In this document: positions 33,871-41,966 of the stretch, piece by piece
How the letters are laid out: each line of letters begins with the position of its first letter
Position numbering within the stretch: the stretch's first letter is position 1
Assembly: GCA_025359885.1 (NCBI GenBank)
Contig: JANYDG010000090.1
Location: 1-49,334, forward strand
From: Acidobacteriota bacterium
GTDB lineage: Bacteria; Acidobacteriota; Terriglobia; Terriglobales; Acidobacteriaceae
DNA: 49,334 bases
Direction: 5' to 3'
The notes under the pieces: generated by a model
What the model saw: only the letters and a program-made list of their open reading frames with translations
Told to the model about the DNA's origin: nothing
Database searches by the model: none
Position numbers and translations under genes: made by a program

Positions 33871-35739
33871 ATGCTGCGTCGTACTTTTATTGCGAATGGA
33901 CTGACGGCTGGTGGCGTTGCTGCCGCGGCTGCGTGTGCGGGGCCTGAGCTTCTGGCGATGGCCGAGGGCGGGGTTGGGAAGCCGCTGGAGGAGTTTGGCT
34001 ACGGGGATGTGCAACTGGCTCCGGGGCTGATGCAGACGCAGTTTGAGCAGACACAGTCCGTACTGATGGGCCTTGATGAGAATGCGCTGCTGCAGCCGTG
34101 GCGGCAGCGGGCGGGACTGCCGACGATGGGGGCGATGCTGGGCGGTTGGTACGACGAGGTTCCGCTGAACAAGACGCCGAGCGGAGGGCAGGGGTTTGCG
34201 CCGGGACACAGCTTTGGGCAGTGGATTTCGGCGCTCTCGCGAGGTTATGCGGTCACCGGGGATGGGGCGGCGAAGGCGAGGGTACGGCGGCTGCTGGGCC
34301 TGTACGAAGGGGCGATTTCAGGCAAGTTTTATGCGAACTTCCGGTTTCCCGCTTATGACTTCGACAAGATGGTGATCGGGCTGATCGACGCGCACCAGTT
34401 TGCGGGAATTGGGAATGCTTTTGCGCTGCTGGACAAGACGACGGACGCGGCGGAGCCGCATTTGCCGCCCAAGGCGCTCGATCGGGACGATGTGCAGCGG
34501 CGGTGGCGCGCCTCGGTGGGCGAGAATACGACCGACGACTATACGTGGGACGAGCCTTATACGCTGGCGGAGAATCTTTATCTGGCGGCGAAGCGCGGGG
34601 CGGGGGCGCGGTACCGCACGATGGCTCCCAAATATCTGCTGAATGAGACGTATTTTGACCCGCTTGCTGAAGGGAAGAACGTGCTGCCGGGGCATCACGC
34701 TTACAGCTTTTGCAATGCGCTGAGCTCGGCGATGCAGGCGTATCTGGAGGGCGGCAGCGAGAAACATCTGCGGGCGGCGACCCATGCGCACGAGATGATT
34801 GTGACGACGCAGAGCTTTGCGACGGGTGGGTGGGGTCCGGACGAGAGTTTCAGGACTCCGGGAACGGGTGCGCTGTATGACAGCCTGACGAAGACGAAGC
34901 ACAGCTTTGAGACGCCTTGCGGCAGCTATGCCCACTTCAAACTGACACGGGCGCTGCTGCGGGTGACGCGGGACGGCAAGTATGGCGACAGCATGGAGCG
35001 GGTGCTGTACAACACGGTGCTGGGCGCGAAGCCGCTGGGGAAGGATGGCAGCGCTTTCTACTATTCGGATTACAGCAACTCGGGGAGCAAGTTCTATTTT
35101 GACGACAAGTTTCCGTGCTGCGCGGGGACGCTGCCGCAGGTGGCGGCGGACTACCGGATTCTGGGGTATTTCCACGACGCGGGGGGCGTGTATGTGAATT
35201 TGTTCCTGCCGTCGACGGTGAAGTGGACGGCTGGGAACGGGGCGCAGGTGAGTCTGACGCAGTCGGGCGGGTATCCGCTGGATGGGCGGGTGACGATGGT
35301 GGTGCGGGCGAACCGGGCGGCGGATTTTGCGCTGCGGCTGCGGATTCCGTCGTGGGCGGGGAGTGAGCTGGGCGAAGGCGCATCGATTGAAGTGAATGGG
35401 CAGCCGGTGAATGCGGTGGTGACGAAGGGATTTGCCGCGGTTCAGCGCAAGTGGAAGGACGGCGACCGTGTGGAGCTGAACCTGCCGCTGCCGATGCGGC
35501 TGGAGGCGATTGACGAGCTGCATGCAGAGACGGTGGCGCTGGTGCGGGGGCCGCTGGTGCTGTTTGCGCTGACGGAGGATGCTCCCAGGGTGACGCGGGA
35601 GCAATTGCTGGCGGCGAAGCGGATGAAGGGGCAGGCGCTTTGGGCGGCTCAATCCAGTGCAGGGCCGCTGCTGCTGACGCCGTTTACGGAGATTCACGAG
35701 GAGCGGTACCGGACGTATATTGATGTGGTTCAGGGTTAA
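33871..35739 (+). CDS. Glycoside hydrolase family 127-like, secreted (beta-L-arabinofuranosidase type)
   Basis: The 622-residue product starts with a twin-arginine-like signal (MLRRTFIANGLTAGGVAAAA, then ACAG with a possible lipobox). The body is an (alpha/alpha)6 barrel followed by beta-sandwich parts. The GH127 zinc/catalytic cluster can be traced: E347 and C350 in ETPCGSYAHF and C416-C417 in FPCCAGTLPQ, corresponding to the Glu, Cys and Cys-Cys group of characterised members. Here ETPC has one residue more than the published ETC spacing. The likely reaction is release of L-arabinofuranose from plant glycans or glycoproteins. It stands alone on the + strand, 220 bases after the reverse transcriptase. 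Confidence 0.82.
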   Translation: MLRRTFIANGLTAGGVAAAAACAGPELLAMAEGGVGKPLEEFGYGDVQLAPGLMQTQFEQTQSVLMGLDENALLQPWRQRAGLPTMGAMLGGWYDEVPLNKTPSGGQGFAPGHSFGQWISALSRGYAVTGDGAAKARVRRLLGLYEGAISGKFYANFRFPAYDFDKMVIGLIDAHQFAGIGNAFALLDKTTDAAEPHLPPKALDRDDVQRRWRASVGENTTDDYTWDEPYTLAENLYLAAKRGAGARYRTMAPKYLLNETYFDPLAEGKNVLPGHHAYSFCNALSSAMQAYLEGGSEKHLRAATHAHEMIVTTQSFATGGWGPDESFRTPGTGALYDSLTKTKHSFETPCGSYAHFKLTRALLRVTRDGKYGDSMERVLYNTVLGAKPLGKDGSAFYYSDYSNSGSKFYFDDKFPCCAGTLPQVAADYRILGYFHDAGGVYVNLFLPSTVKWTAGNGAQVSLTQSGGYPLDGRVTMVVRANRAADFALRLRIPSWAGSELGEGASIEVNGQPVNAVVTKGFAAVQRKWKDGDRVELNLPLPMRLEAIDELHAETVALVRGPLVLFALTEDAPRVTREQLLAAKRMKGQALWAAQSSAGPLLLTPFTEIHEERYRTYIDVVQG

Positions 35740-35846
35740 GGGAAAATCCCCGGGGGCGGACTATATCCATACCGACACAATCGACTGAAGGGACGGCGGG
35801 CCGGGGGCATCTGGCGCGGATTCTGGGGCTGGGCTTTGGGATTGCG

Positions 35847-37133
35847 GTGATCTTTGGCGGGACGGTGGGCGTGGGGATTCTGCGTCTGCCGGGGACAATT
35901 GCCGGGCAGTTGGGGAGCTTTTGGCTTATTTTGCTGGTGTGGGTGCTGGGCGGCTTGTATGCGCTGCTGGGGGCGGTGCAGGTAGCGGAGCTGGGAGCTG
36001 CGCTGCCGGAAGCGGGTGGATTTTACGTCTATGCGAAGCGGGCGTTTGGGCCGGCCGCAGGATTTGCGACGGGCTGGGCGGACTGGCTGAATAACTGCGC
36101 GGTGGTGGCCTATGGGGCGGTGGCTGCGGGGGAGTACCTGACGGCGCTGCTGGGGTGGGAGGGGCGCTGGCAGGTGGGGGTTTCGCTGGGGCTGCTGGGA
36201 GTTTTTTGCGGGCTGCACTGGTTTGGTCTGCGGTTGAGCAGCGGGGTGCAGAAGGTGACGAGTTCGCTGACGGCGGCGACGTTTCTGGTGCTTGCGGGGG
36301 CTTGTTTTTTGCATGCCGGGCCGGGGGTTGTGGTGGCGGCGCAGGACGGGGTGCGGGGGACCGGTTTGGGAATGGGGCTGGTGGCGATATTCGCTCCTTT
36401 GATTGCTGCGATGCGGGCGATTGTGGTGACCTACGACGGCTGGTATGAGGCGATCTACTTCACGGAAGAGGATACGGATGCGGCGAAGCATCTGCCCCGG
36501 GCGATGATTGGCGGGGTGCTGCTGGTGATGGGCCTGTATCTGCTGATGAATGCCGCGTTTTTGCGGGTTCTGACGGTGACGGAGCTGGCGCAATCCAAGC
36601 TGGCAGCGGCGGATGCGGCGCAAAGGGTGCTGGGAGCCTGGAGCGGGAGCTTTGTGACGGTGCTTTCGCTGCTCACGCTGCTGAGTTTGATGAATGCGGT
36701 ACTGCTGGGTGCGCCGCGGATATTGTTTGCGATTGGGCGAGATGGATTGTTTGCCGGAGCGGCGAAGGTGGGTCCGGGCGGGACTCCGCGGATGGCGCTG
36801 GTGGCTTCGGCGGGGTTGGTGGCGCTGTTTATCGTGAGTGGGCGGTTTGACGACATTATTGCGGTGGCGGCGATTCTGGTGGCGGCGATGTACTGCGTGA
36901 ACTATACGGCAGTGATCGTGTTACGGCTGCATGAGCCGGGGCTGGCGAGGCCGTTTCGTGCGTGGGGATATCCGTGGACGACGGGGCTGGTACTGCTGGG
37001 GTCGGTGGCGTTTTTGATTGCCGACGTGCAGGAGGACCGGGTGAGTGCGGTGCGGGCGTTGGTGTTGCTGGGGGTGGCGCTGCCGGTTTACTGGTGGATG
37101 CGGCGGCGGTTGGGGCGAGTGGTCAGTGGTTAG
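35847..37133 (+). CDS. APC-superfamily amino acid permease, start codon unclear
   Basis: The 428-residue frame encodes a multi-pass transporter with the APC helix-1 motif FGGTVGVGILRLPG, then GFYVYAKRAFGPAAGFATGW and eleven or twelve hydrophobic segments. Helix 1 actually begins upstream: the frame from 35811 reads LARILGLGFGIAV directly before the GTG at 35847. Between the in-frame stop at 35721 and this GTG there is no ATG, GTG or TTG, so either a rare codon (ATA at 35763 or 35769, ATT or CTG) is used or the real start has been lost. Substrate unknown. It starts ~100 bases after the GH127 gene. Confidence 0.8.
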   Translation: MIFGGTVGVGILRLPGTIAGQLGSFWLILLVWVLGGLYALLGAVQVAELGAALPEAGGFYVYAKRAFGPAAGFATGWADWLNNCAVVAYGAVAAGEYLTALLGWEGRWQVGVSLGLLGVFCGLHWFGLRLSSGVQKVTSSLTAATFLVLAGACFLHAGPGVVVAAQDGVRGTGLGMGLVAIFAPLIAAMRAIVVTYDGWYEAIYFTEEDTDAAKHLPRAMIGGVLLVMGLYLLMNAAFLRVLTVTELAQSKLAAADAAQRVLGAWSGSFVTVLSLLTLLSLMNAVLLGAPRILFAIGRDGLFAGAAKVGPGGTPRMALVASAGLVALFIVSGRFDDIIAVAAILVAAMYCVNYTAVIVLRLHEPGLARPFRAWGYPWTTGLVLLGSVAFLIADVQEDRVSAVRALVLLGVALPVYWWMRRRLGRVVSG

Positions 37134-37137
37134 TCGT

Positions 37138-37230
37138 GAAAGCGGATTCATCGCTGCTCTCAGAATGACTTGACCACACTGGTGACTCCCACCCTTGTCA
37201 CGATGAGGCTTTGACAAGGATGGGGCACCC
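37138..37230. repeat. Two dispersed repeats in tandem
   Basis: The first part (37138-37171, GCGGATTCATCGCTGCTCTC followed by AGAATGAC) matches the family at 29236-29276 and 16347-16400. The second has a perfect 8-base hairpin, CCTTGTCA (37193-37200) and TGACAAGG (37212-37219), followed by ATGGGGCACCC, the same ending as in the two long repeats at the right end of the window and in the rpoB-rpoC spacer. Confidence 0.75.
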
Positions 37231-37267
37231 GAAGATTCTTAGTTCGAGACGAGAGAAAGAGGGTTGG

Positions 37268-38053
37268 ATGTTTACACGGGCGATAGTGCGGGAGCCGGGT
37301 AGGAATTTTGCGGACGGGCTGACGACGGTGGATTTTGGGGTGCCTGATTTTGACGAGGTGCTGGCGCAGTGGCGTGCGTATTGCGTGGCGCTTGAGAGGT
37401 GTGGGCTGGCGCTGACGTATCTTGCGGCGGACCTTCGTCATCCTGACTCGACGTTTGTTGAAGATACGGCGGTGATCACGGAACAGGGTGCGATGCTGAC
37501 GCGGCCAGGGGCGGAGAGCCGGCTGGGCGAGGTGGCGGCGATTGCGCCTGCGGTGCGCGGGTTCTATCCCGAAGCGGCGGAGATTGCGGTGCCGGGGACG
37601 CTGGATGGCGGGGATATCTGCGAGGCTGGAACACATTTTTTTCTGGGCCTGTCGCTACGGACGAACGAGGAAGGCGCGAGGCAACTGGCGGAGCATCTGG
37701 CGAAGGAAGGGTTTACGTCTTCGTGCCCGGACGTGCGGTCGATGACATCGATTTTGCATTTGAAGAGCGGGATCTCGTATGTCGGGCCGGGGCCGAGGGG
37801 CGAGAAGACGCTGGTGGTGATGGAGGAGATGGCGGGGTGGCCGGAGTTTGCGGGGTTTGACCTGCTGGTGGTTTCGCCGGAGGAGAGCTATGCGGCCAAC
37901 TGCGTGCGAGTGAATGACCGGGTGCTGGTGGCGGCTGGGTATCCGGGGATGACGGAGGAGTTGCGGCGGCGGGGGTATGATCCGCTGGAGCTGGAGATGG
38001 GGGAGTTTCGCAAGATGGATGGGGGGCTTAGCTGTCTTTCGCTGCGGTTTTAG
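37268..38053 (+). CDS. Dimethylarginine dimethylaminohydrolase-like (DDAH) amidinotransferase-fold enzyme
   Basis: The 261-residue product has the guanidino-group-modifying fold: HPDSTFVEDTAVIT with the acidic substrate contacts, VPGTLDGGDIC, the catalytic His H164 in SILHLKSG, and the nucleophile C212 in YAANCVRVNDRVL. DDAH hydrolyses methylarginines to citrulline and dimethylamine. Bacterial relatives include arginine deiminase-like enzymes, so the exact substrate is open. The frame opens at 37211 within the repeat, but ATG 37268 gives the family start (MFTRAIVREPG) after an AGAGGG site. Confidence 0.87.
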   Translation: MFTRAIVREPGRNFADGLTTVDFGVPDFDEVLAQWRAYCVALERCGLALTYLAADLRHPDSTFVEDTAVITEQGAMLTRPGAESRLGEVAAIAPAVRGFYPEAAEIAVPGTLDGGDICEAGTHFFLGLSLRTNEEGARQLAEHLAKEGFTSSCPDVRSMTSILHLKSGISYVGPGPRGEKTLVVMEEMAGWPEFAGFDLLVVSPEESYAANCVRVNDRVLVAAGYPGMTEELRRRGYDPLELEMGEFRKMDGGLSCLSLRF

Positions 38054-38064
38054 GGGTGGCGCGG

Positions 38065-38724
38065 CTACTCGCGGATGATTTTGACGAAGATGCCTTCGGG
38101 GAGTTCGCCATCGAGGAGGTGGACTACGCCGTTTTTGACGAAGCCTTCGAGGATTTGGCGCTGGATGGGGGGCTGGGCTTGATCGAGGGTGGTGCGTTGC
38201 TGGGTTAATTTGGGCTGGATGGGGATGGCGGGTGCGGAGGGAGCCGACTGGGAGGCGTGGTTGACGTTGCGGCCCATGCCTCGGTCCATGGCTTCGTTGG
38301 CGAGCTGGTCGGCGAGTTTATTGCCGCCGCGGAGGGTGTGGGCGATTTCGAACTTTTCCAACTGGTTGGCGCGGCGGCGAGCTTCTTCCCAGAGGGGTCG
38401 GAGGTCGGGGCTGTTGACCTTGTACTTGCCCTGCATCTGCTTGACCATGAGCTCGGAGTCGGCAATGACGCGGACGCGGGTGCGCTTGTTTTCGAGGCAC
38501 CAGGCGAGAACGCCGAGCAGGGCGGAGTATTCAGCGTAGTTGTTGGTGCGTTTGCCGAGGAATTCGCTGAGCCGGGCGAGGATGCGGCCGGATTGATCTT
38601 CAATGACGGCGCCGTAGCCGGCGGGGCCGGGGTTACCGCGGGAGCCGCCGTCGCAGTGGGCGATGAGCATTTCGCCGGGAGTGTCGCGGGGGGTGGAGGG
38701 TTCGGGAAAGAGAGATGGAGTCAT
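38065..38724 (-). CDS. RNase HI-family protein with C-terminal extension
   Basis: Residues 15-150 form an RNase HI domain with the catalytic acids in HCDGGSRGNPGPAGYG, the Glu in NNYAEYSALLG, the Asp in VIADSELMVKQM and the final GGNKLADQLAN. It cuts RNA in RNA-DNA hybrids. A low-complexity linker (about 152-188, Ser/Pro/Gln-rich) leads to a last segment, ILEGFVKNGVVHLLDGELPE followed by GIFVKIIRE. That segment resembles the short AF2212/DUF104-type antitoxin strand motif (knGvv...lpeGxxVkv). Such a tail is not part of the basic RNase HI. The ATG lies close to the sigma factor upstream region on the other strand. Confidence 0.88.
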   Translation of the reverse strand: MTPSLFPEPSTPRDTPGEMLIAHCDGGSRGNPGPAGYGAVIEDQSGRILARLSEFLGKRTNNYAEYSALLGVLAWCLENKRTRVRVIADSELMVKQMQGKYKVNSPDLRPLWEEARRRANQLEKFEIAHTLRGGNKLADQLANEAMDRGMGRNVNHASQSAPSAPAIPIQPKLTQQRTTLDQAQPPIQRQILEGFVKNGVVHLLDGELPEGIFVKIIRE

Positions 38725-38840
38725 CCGTTTCAGTTTACCGGGAATGGCGATGGATGCGCATGTTGCGCGGTGCTCACAAAAAGACCGTGGTTGAGTCTAT
38801 CTGGTACGCGGATACTCGCGCCCTCCGGAGACAGAGACGT

Positions 38841-39650
38841 ATGGCGACAGACGCAGTTCCTTTTTCCGGTCCAGTGGGGTCAGCATGGGCTGGCACGCTG
38901 GGCGTACAATCGTCGCGAGGCATGGCGACGAATACATCTGCGGACGAACGGACCGGGAGTGATCCTGTGCGGGCGGGACTTGCGAGTGCTGGACTCGCCT
39001 CGGCGGGGCTGGCTTCAGCGGGGCTGGGCCGGCAGGGTAGCCAGGAGCTGACCAATCAGGAGCGGATGCGTATCCGCGCGACCGAGATGGACCTGATTCG
39101 CGAGGCGCAGGCTGGTTCGCGGGCGGCATTTGATGCGCTGGTGCGGCAGTATGAGCACCAGGTATTGCGGCTGGCGATGCACCTGACGGGCAGTGAGCAG
39201 GATGCAGAAGATATTTATCAGGAAGCTTTTTTGAAGGCTTACCGCTACCTCGGAAATTTCAGGTTTGAGTGCTCGTTTTACACGTGGATTTACCGGATCG
39301 TGACGAACCTGTGCCTGGACCAACTGCGTCGGAGGAAGACGCGGCGGGAGGATTCGGCGGTGGTGCTGGATCACTCAGGCGATGAGATTGATTTGATGGC
39401 TTCGGTCTCTGATGACCGGGCATTTTCGAATCCTGGAAAAGAGCTTGATCGCAAGGTTTTGGGCGAGCGAATCCAGGTGGCGCTGGACACATTGACGCCC
39501 CGGGAACGCACGGTTTTTGAGCTGAAGCACTACCAGGGGCTCCGCCTGCGCACGATTGGAGAGATGTTGAATACGACAGAGGAGACCGCCAAGAATACGC
39601 TCTTCAGAGCGACGAAAAAGCTGCGAAGCCAGTTAGCAGGGGTTCGATAA
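38841..39650 (+). CDS. ECF-type RNA polymerase sigma factor
   Basis: Region 2 is clear (REAQAGSRAAFDALVRQYEH, then GSEQDAEDIYQEAFLKAYR and FYTWIYRIVTNLCLDQLRRR), as is region 4 (LDTLTPRERTVFELKHYQGL, then RTIGEMLNTTEETAKNTLFR). This is the RpoE-like ECF group. The N-terminal part contains three tandem LASAG units and is poorly conserved. The frame opens at 38715; ATGs at 38841, 38922 and 39066 are all possible, and none has a strong Shine-Dalgarno, so the N-terminus is uncertain. The next gene is an anti-sigma factor, as usual for this family. Confidence 0.88.
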   Translation: MATDAVPFSGPVGSAWAGTLGVQSSRGMATNTSADERTGSDPVRAGLASAGLASAGLASAGLGRQGSQELTNQERMRIRATEMDLIREAQAGSRAAFDALVRQYEHQVLRLAMHLTGSEQDAEDIYQEAFLKAYRYLGNFRFECSFYTWIYRIVTNLCLDQLRRRKTRREDSAVVLDHSGDEIDLMASVSDDRAFSNPGKELDRKVLGERIQVALDTLTPRERTVFELKHYQGLRLRTIGEMLNTTEETAKNTLFRATKKLRSQLAGVR

Positions 39651-39766
39651 GCGGGGCGGAATTGCAGGAAACGGGTTTCTGTATAGATTGCCGCGGGGCG
39701 TGAGAGCGCCGATAGCTGGCAGCGGGGGAGCCTAAAAACTTTGAGGCAATACAGGACGTAGACATC

Positions 39767-40786
39767 ATGAAATGTACTGAAATCCACGAAAATCTCGTGT
39801 TGGCCGCCTACGGCGAATTGCCGGACGACAAGGCTCATTTGCTGGCGACGCATCTTTCCGGATGCCCGCAGTGCCGGGAAGAGCAGAACCAGGTAATGGC
39901 TCTGAAGACGCTTGCGTCTGCGTACCCGATGCACGAGCCGGATGCGAACCTGGTGGCGCGCAGTCGGACTCGGCTTGAAGAGTCGCTGGATGCATTTCCA
40001 CCAAAGCGCTGGTATGACCGGGTAGCGGATTGGATGACGCGGACGGCGACTGGTCTGCAGGCCGCACCGGCGGCGGCGGTGCTGCTGCTGGTGGCTGGAG
40101 CGGGATTGGGCAGCCTGGGCGGATATGAGTATGCGGCACGTCGTGCAGCGAATTTTGCGGGCAACAGGCCGGCAGCGGTGCAGGCTGCCGCAGATTCTGC
40201 GATGGTTGCGCCCACGACGGCGGTGACGATGGGCACTCCCAGCGAACTGGCTACGGTAACGGGCATTGTGCGGCGTCCTAATTCCAATGTGGTGGACGTG
40301 AGCTACAACGAGGTGAAGCCGGGGCATCTTGTGGGGACGCTTGAGAATCCGGGCATTCGGCAATTGTTGCTGGAGGCGTCGCAAAACGGAACCAGCTCTG
40401 AGGTGCGCGACAGCTCGGTGAGCCTGTTGGCGAGCGAGTGCCGGACAGGGCATGGATGCGGTGGGCGCGATGTGCAGAGCACGGATATTCGCGACACGCT
40501 GATGGTTTCGCTGCGGTATGACCGAAGTGCAGCGGTGCGGGAGAAAGCGCTGGAGGGTCTGCAACCGTTTGTGTCGGAAGACATGGAGGTGCGGAATGCG
40601 CTGCTGGAGGCGCTGCTGAACGATCCGGACGCGCATCTGCGGGCGGCGGCGATCAGCATGTTGGAACCTGTGGAAGCCGATACGAGCGTGCGACAGGTCT
40701 TGTCAACGGTGGCCCTTTCAGATCAGAATTCTCATATAAGGACTGCCTCCCGGCTGGTTCTGAGGCGGGTTTCAGAGATTCAGTAG
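39767..40786 (+). CDS. Anti-sigma factor: zinc-finger, one membrane helix, HEAT-repeat outer domain
   Basis: The first ~45 residues carry the anti-sigma zinc-finger motif, H29-x3-C33-x2-C36 in ATHLSGCPQCREE, which holds the ECF factor inactive. A single membrane helix follows (about residues 103-128, AAAVLLLVAGAGLGSLGGYE). The C-terminal ~150 residues hold HEAT-like repeats (VREKALEGLQPFV, VRNALLEALLNDPDAHLRAA, SHIRTASRLVLRRV), presumably on the outer side as a sensor or protein-binding platform. The ATG has an ACAGGA site. The gene lies 116 bases after the sigma gene. Confidence 0.87.
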   Translation: MKCTEIHENLVLAAYGELPDDKAHLLATHLSGCPQCREEQNQVMALKTLASAYPMHEPDANLVARSRTRLEESLDAFPPKRWYDRVADWMTRTATGLQAAPAAAVLLLVAGAGLGSLGGYEYAARRAANFAGNRPAAVQAAADSAMVAPTTAVTMGTPSELATVTGIVRRPNSNVVDVSYNEVKPGHLVGTLENPGIRQLLLEASQNGTSSEVRDSSVSLLASECRTGHGCGGRDVQSTDIRDTLMVSLRYDRSAAVREKALEGLQPFVSEDMEVRNALLEALLNDPDAHLRAAAISMLEPVEADTSVRQVLSTVALSDQNSHIRTASRLVLRRVSEIQ

Positions 40787-40947
40787 GTTTTCGTTGGGGT
40801 CATTCCGCGAACCAACCGGGTGGGGGTTCAGTCGGGGAGACTTCCGATTCACGGGTTGCATCTCACTTTCCCTGTACCGCACCGTCAGACAGAGTGCGGG
40901 CGGGACGGTCAGATGAAGAGCAAAGCAACTGCATGGGAGACGTACAC

Positions 40948-41862
40948 ATGAAGGACTTTTTGAGGCCGTACACAAAGAATCTGTATCGAGTGACTGGAGT
41001 GGTGTTGCTGGCCGGGGGGTTGGCAACCGCGACGTCTGGGCAGAGCTTGCAGGTGGGTGGGATGTGGCAGGGCGAATCGCTGCTGTTGCTGCACAACCAG
41101 GCACAGAGCTACCTGGGCGTGTGGGTGGTGGATGTGGACCAGGAGCGGGCGCAGGCGTTGCATCTGAAGGAAGGTCATGGTGCGGAGATTACGGTGCTGG
41201 ACCACGACGCGCCGGCTGGCAAGGTGGGACTGAAGCTGCATGATGTGATTGTGCAGATGAACGGCGAGGCGATTGAGGGTGCCGAGCATGTAACGCGGAT
41301 TTTGCGCGAGACAGCACCTGGGCACAAGGTAGAGATGGTGGTGAGCCGCGATGGAGTGATGCAGACGCTCAACGTGCAGCTTACGGACCGGAAGAAAGTT
41401 GAGGAAGAGGCGCGGCAGCAACTGGGCAGCGTTGGAGTCTCGGATGGACAGGGGCAGGGATTCTTTTCGCACGGCGGTGATACAGGCATGCCGAGTGGCT
41501 TTTCGCTGTGGTCGCATGGGAATTCGCTGAATGTAGGCGTCATTGTGGAGCCTTTGACGGCGCAGACGGCAGACATGCTGGGCGTGGCAACGGGCGTGCT
41601 GATCAAGAGTGTGGCGCACAAGAGCGCGGCCGATTTGGCTGGGCTGAAGGCGCATGACGTGATTTTGCAGGTGGATAACGAAGGGATTACGACGACGAGC
41701 GAGTGGGAGCGGATGCTGCGGTCAAGCGATGGGAAGCCGGTGCAGGTGACGATATTGCGTGACAAGATGCGGCAGATTGTGACCTTGCAGGTGGATGGGA
41801 AGCGGCACAAGGCTTCGCTGGAGCGGCCAGCGCGAGCAGCTTTGGGTGGTCCACTGGTGTAG
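40948..41862 (+). CDS. Secreted or periplasmic protein with two PDZ domains
   Basis: The 304-residue product has an N-terminal hydrophobic export segment (LYRVTGVVLLAGGLATATSG). Two PDZ domains follow, one at about residues 50-150 (VLDHDAPAGKVGLKLHDVIV, then QMNGEAIEG) and one at about 190-285 (KSVAHKSAADLAGLKAHDVI, then LQVDNEGITTTSEWERML). There is no trypsin-like protease domain, unlike DegS/HtrA. The ATG follows GGGAGA by eight bases. Coming after a sigma/anti-sigma pair, it may sense misfolded envelope proteins and feed into release of the sigma factor, but no protease is encoded here. Confidence 0.85.
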   Translation: MKDFLRPYTKNLYRVTGVVLLAGGLATATSGQSLQVGGMWQGESLLLLHNQAQSYLGVWVVDVDQERAQALHLKEGHGAEITVLDHDAPAGKVGLKLHDVIVQMNGEAIEGAEHVTRILRETAPGHKVEMVVSRDGVMQTLNVQLTDRKKVEEEARQQLGSVGVSDGQGQGFFSHGGDTGMPSGFSLWSHGNSLNVGVIVEPLTAQTADMLGVATGVLIKSVAHKSAADLAGLKAHDVILQVDNEGITTTSEWERMLRSSDGKPVQVTILRDKMRQIVTLQVDGKRHKASLERPARAALGGPLV

Positions 41863-41885
41863 TTTGCGCTGAATCTGGAGGGGAG

Positions 41886-41912
41886 AGGGGCACCGAAATG
41901 GTGCCCCTTTTT
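41886..41912 (+). terminator. Rho-independent terminator after the PDZ gene
   Basis: A perfect 9-bp stem, AGGGGCACC (41886-41894) with GGTGCCCCT (41900-41908), has a GAAAT loop and is followed by five T's. It ends the sigma/anti-sigma/PDZ transcript before the radical SAM gene. Confidence 0.9.
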
Positions 41913-41966
41913 CGTGGGCGGGAACTAGTTGCCGGATGTGATTGAATAGTAGAGAGGTCAAAGGCA

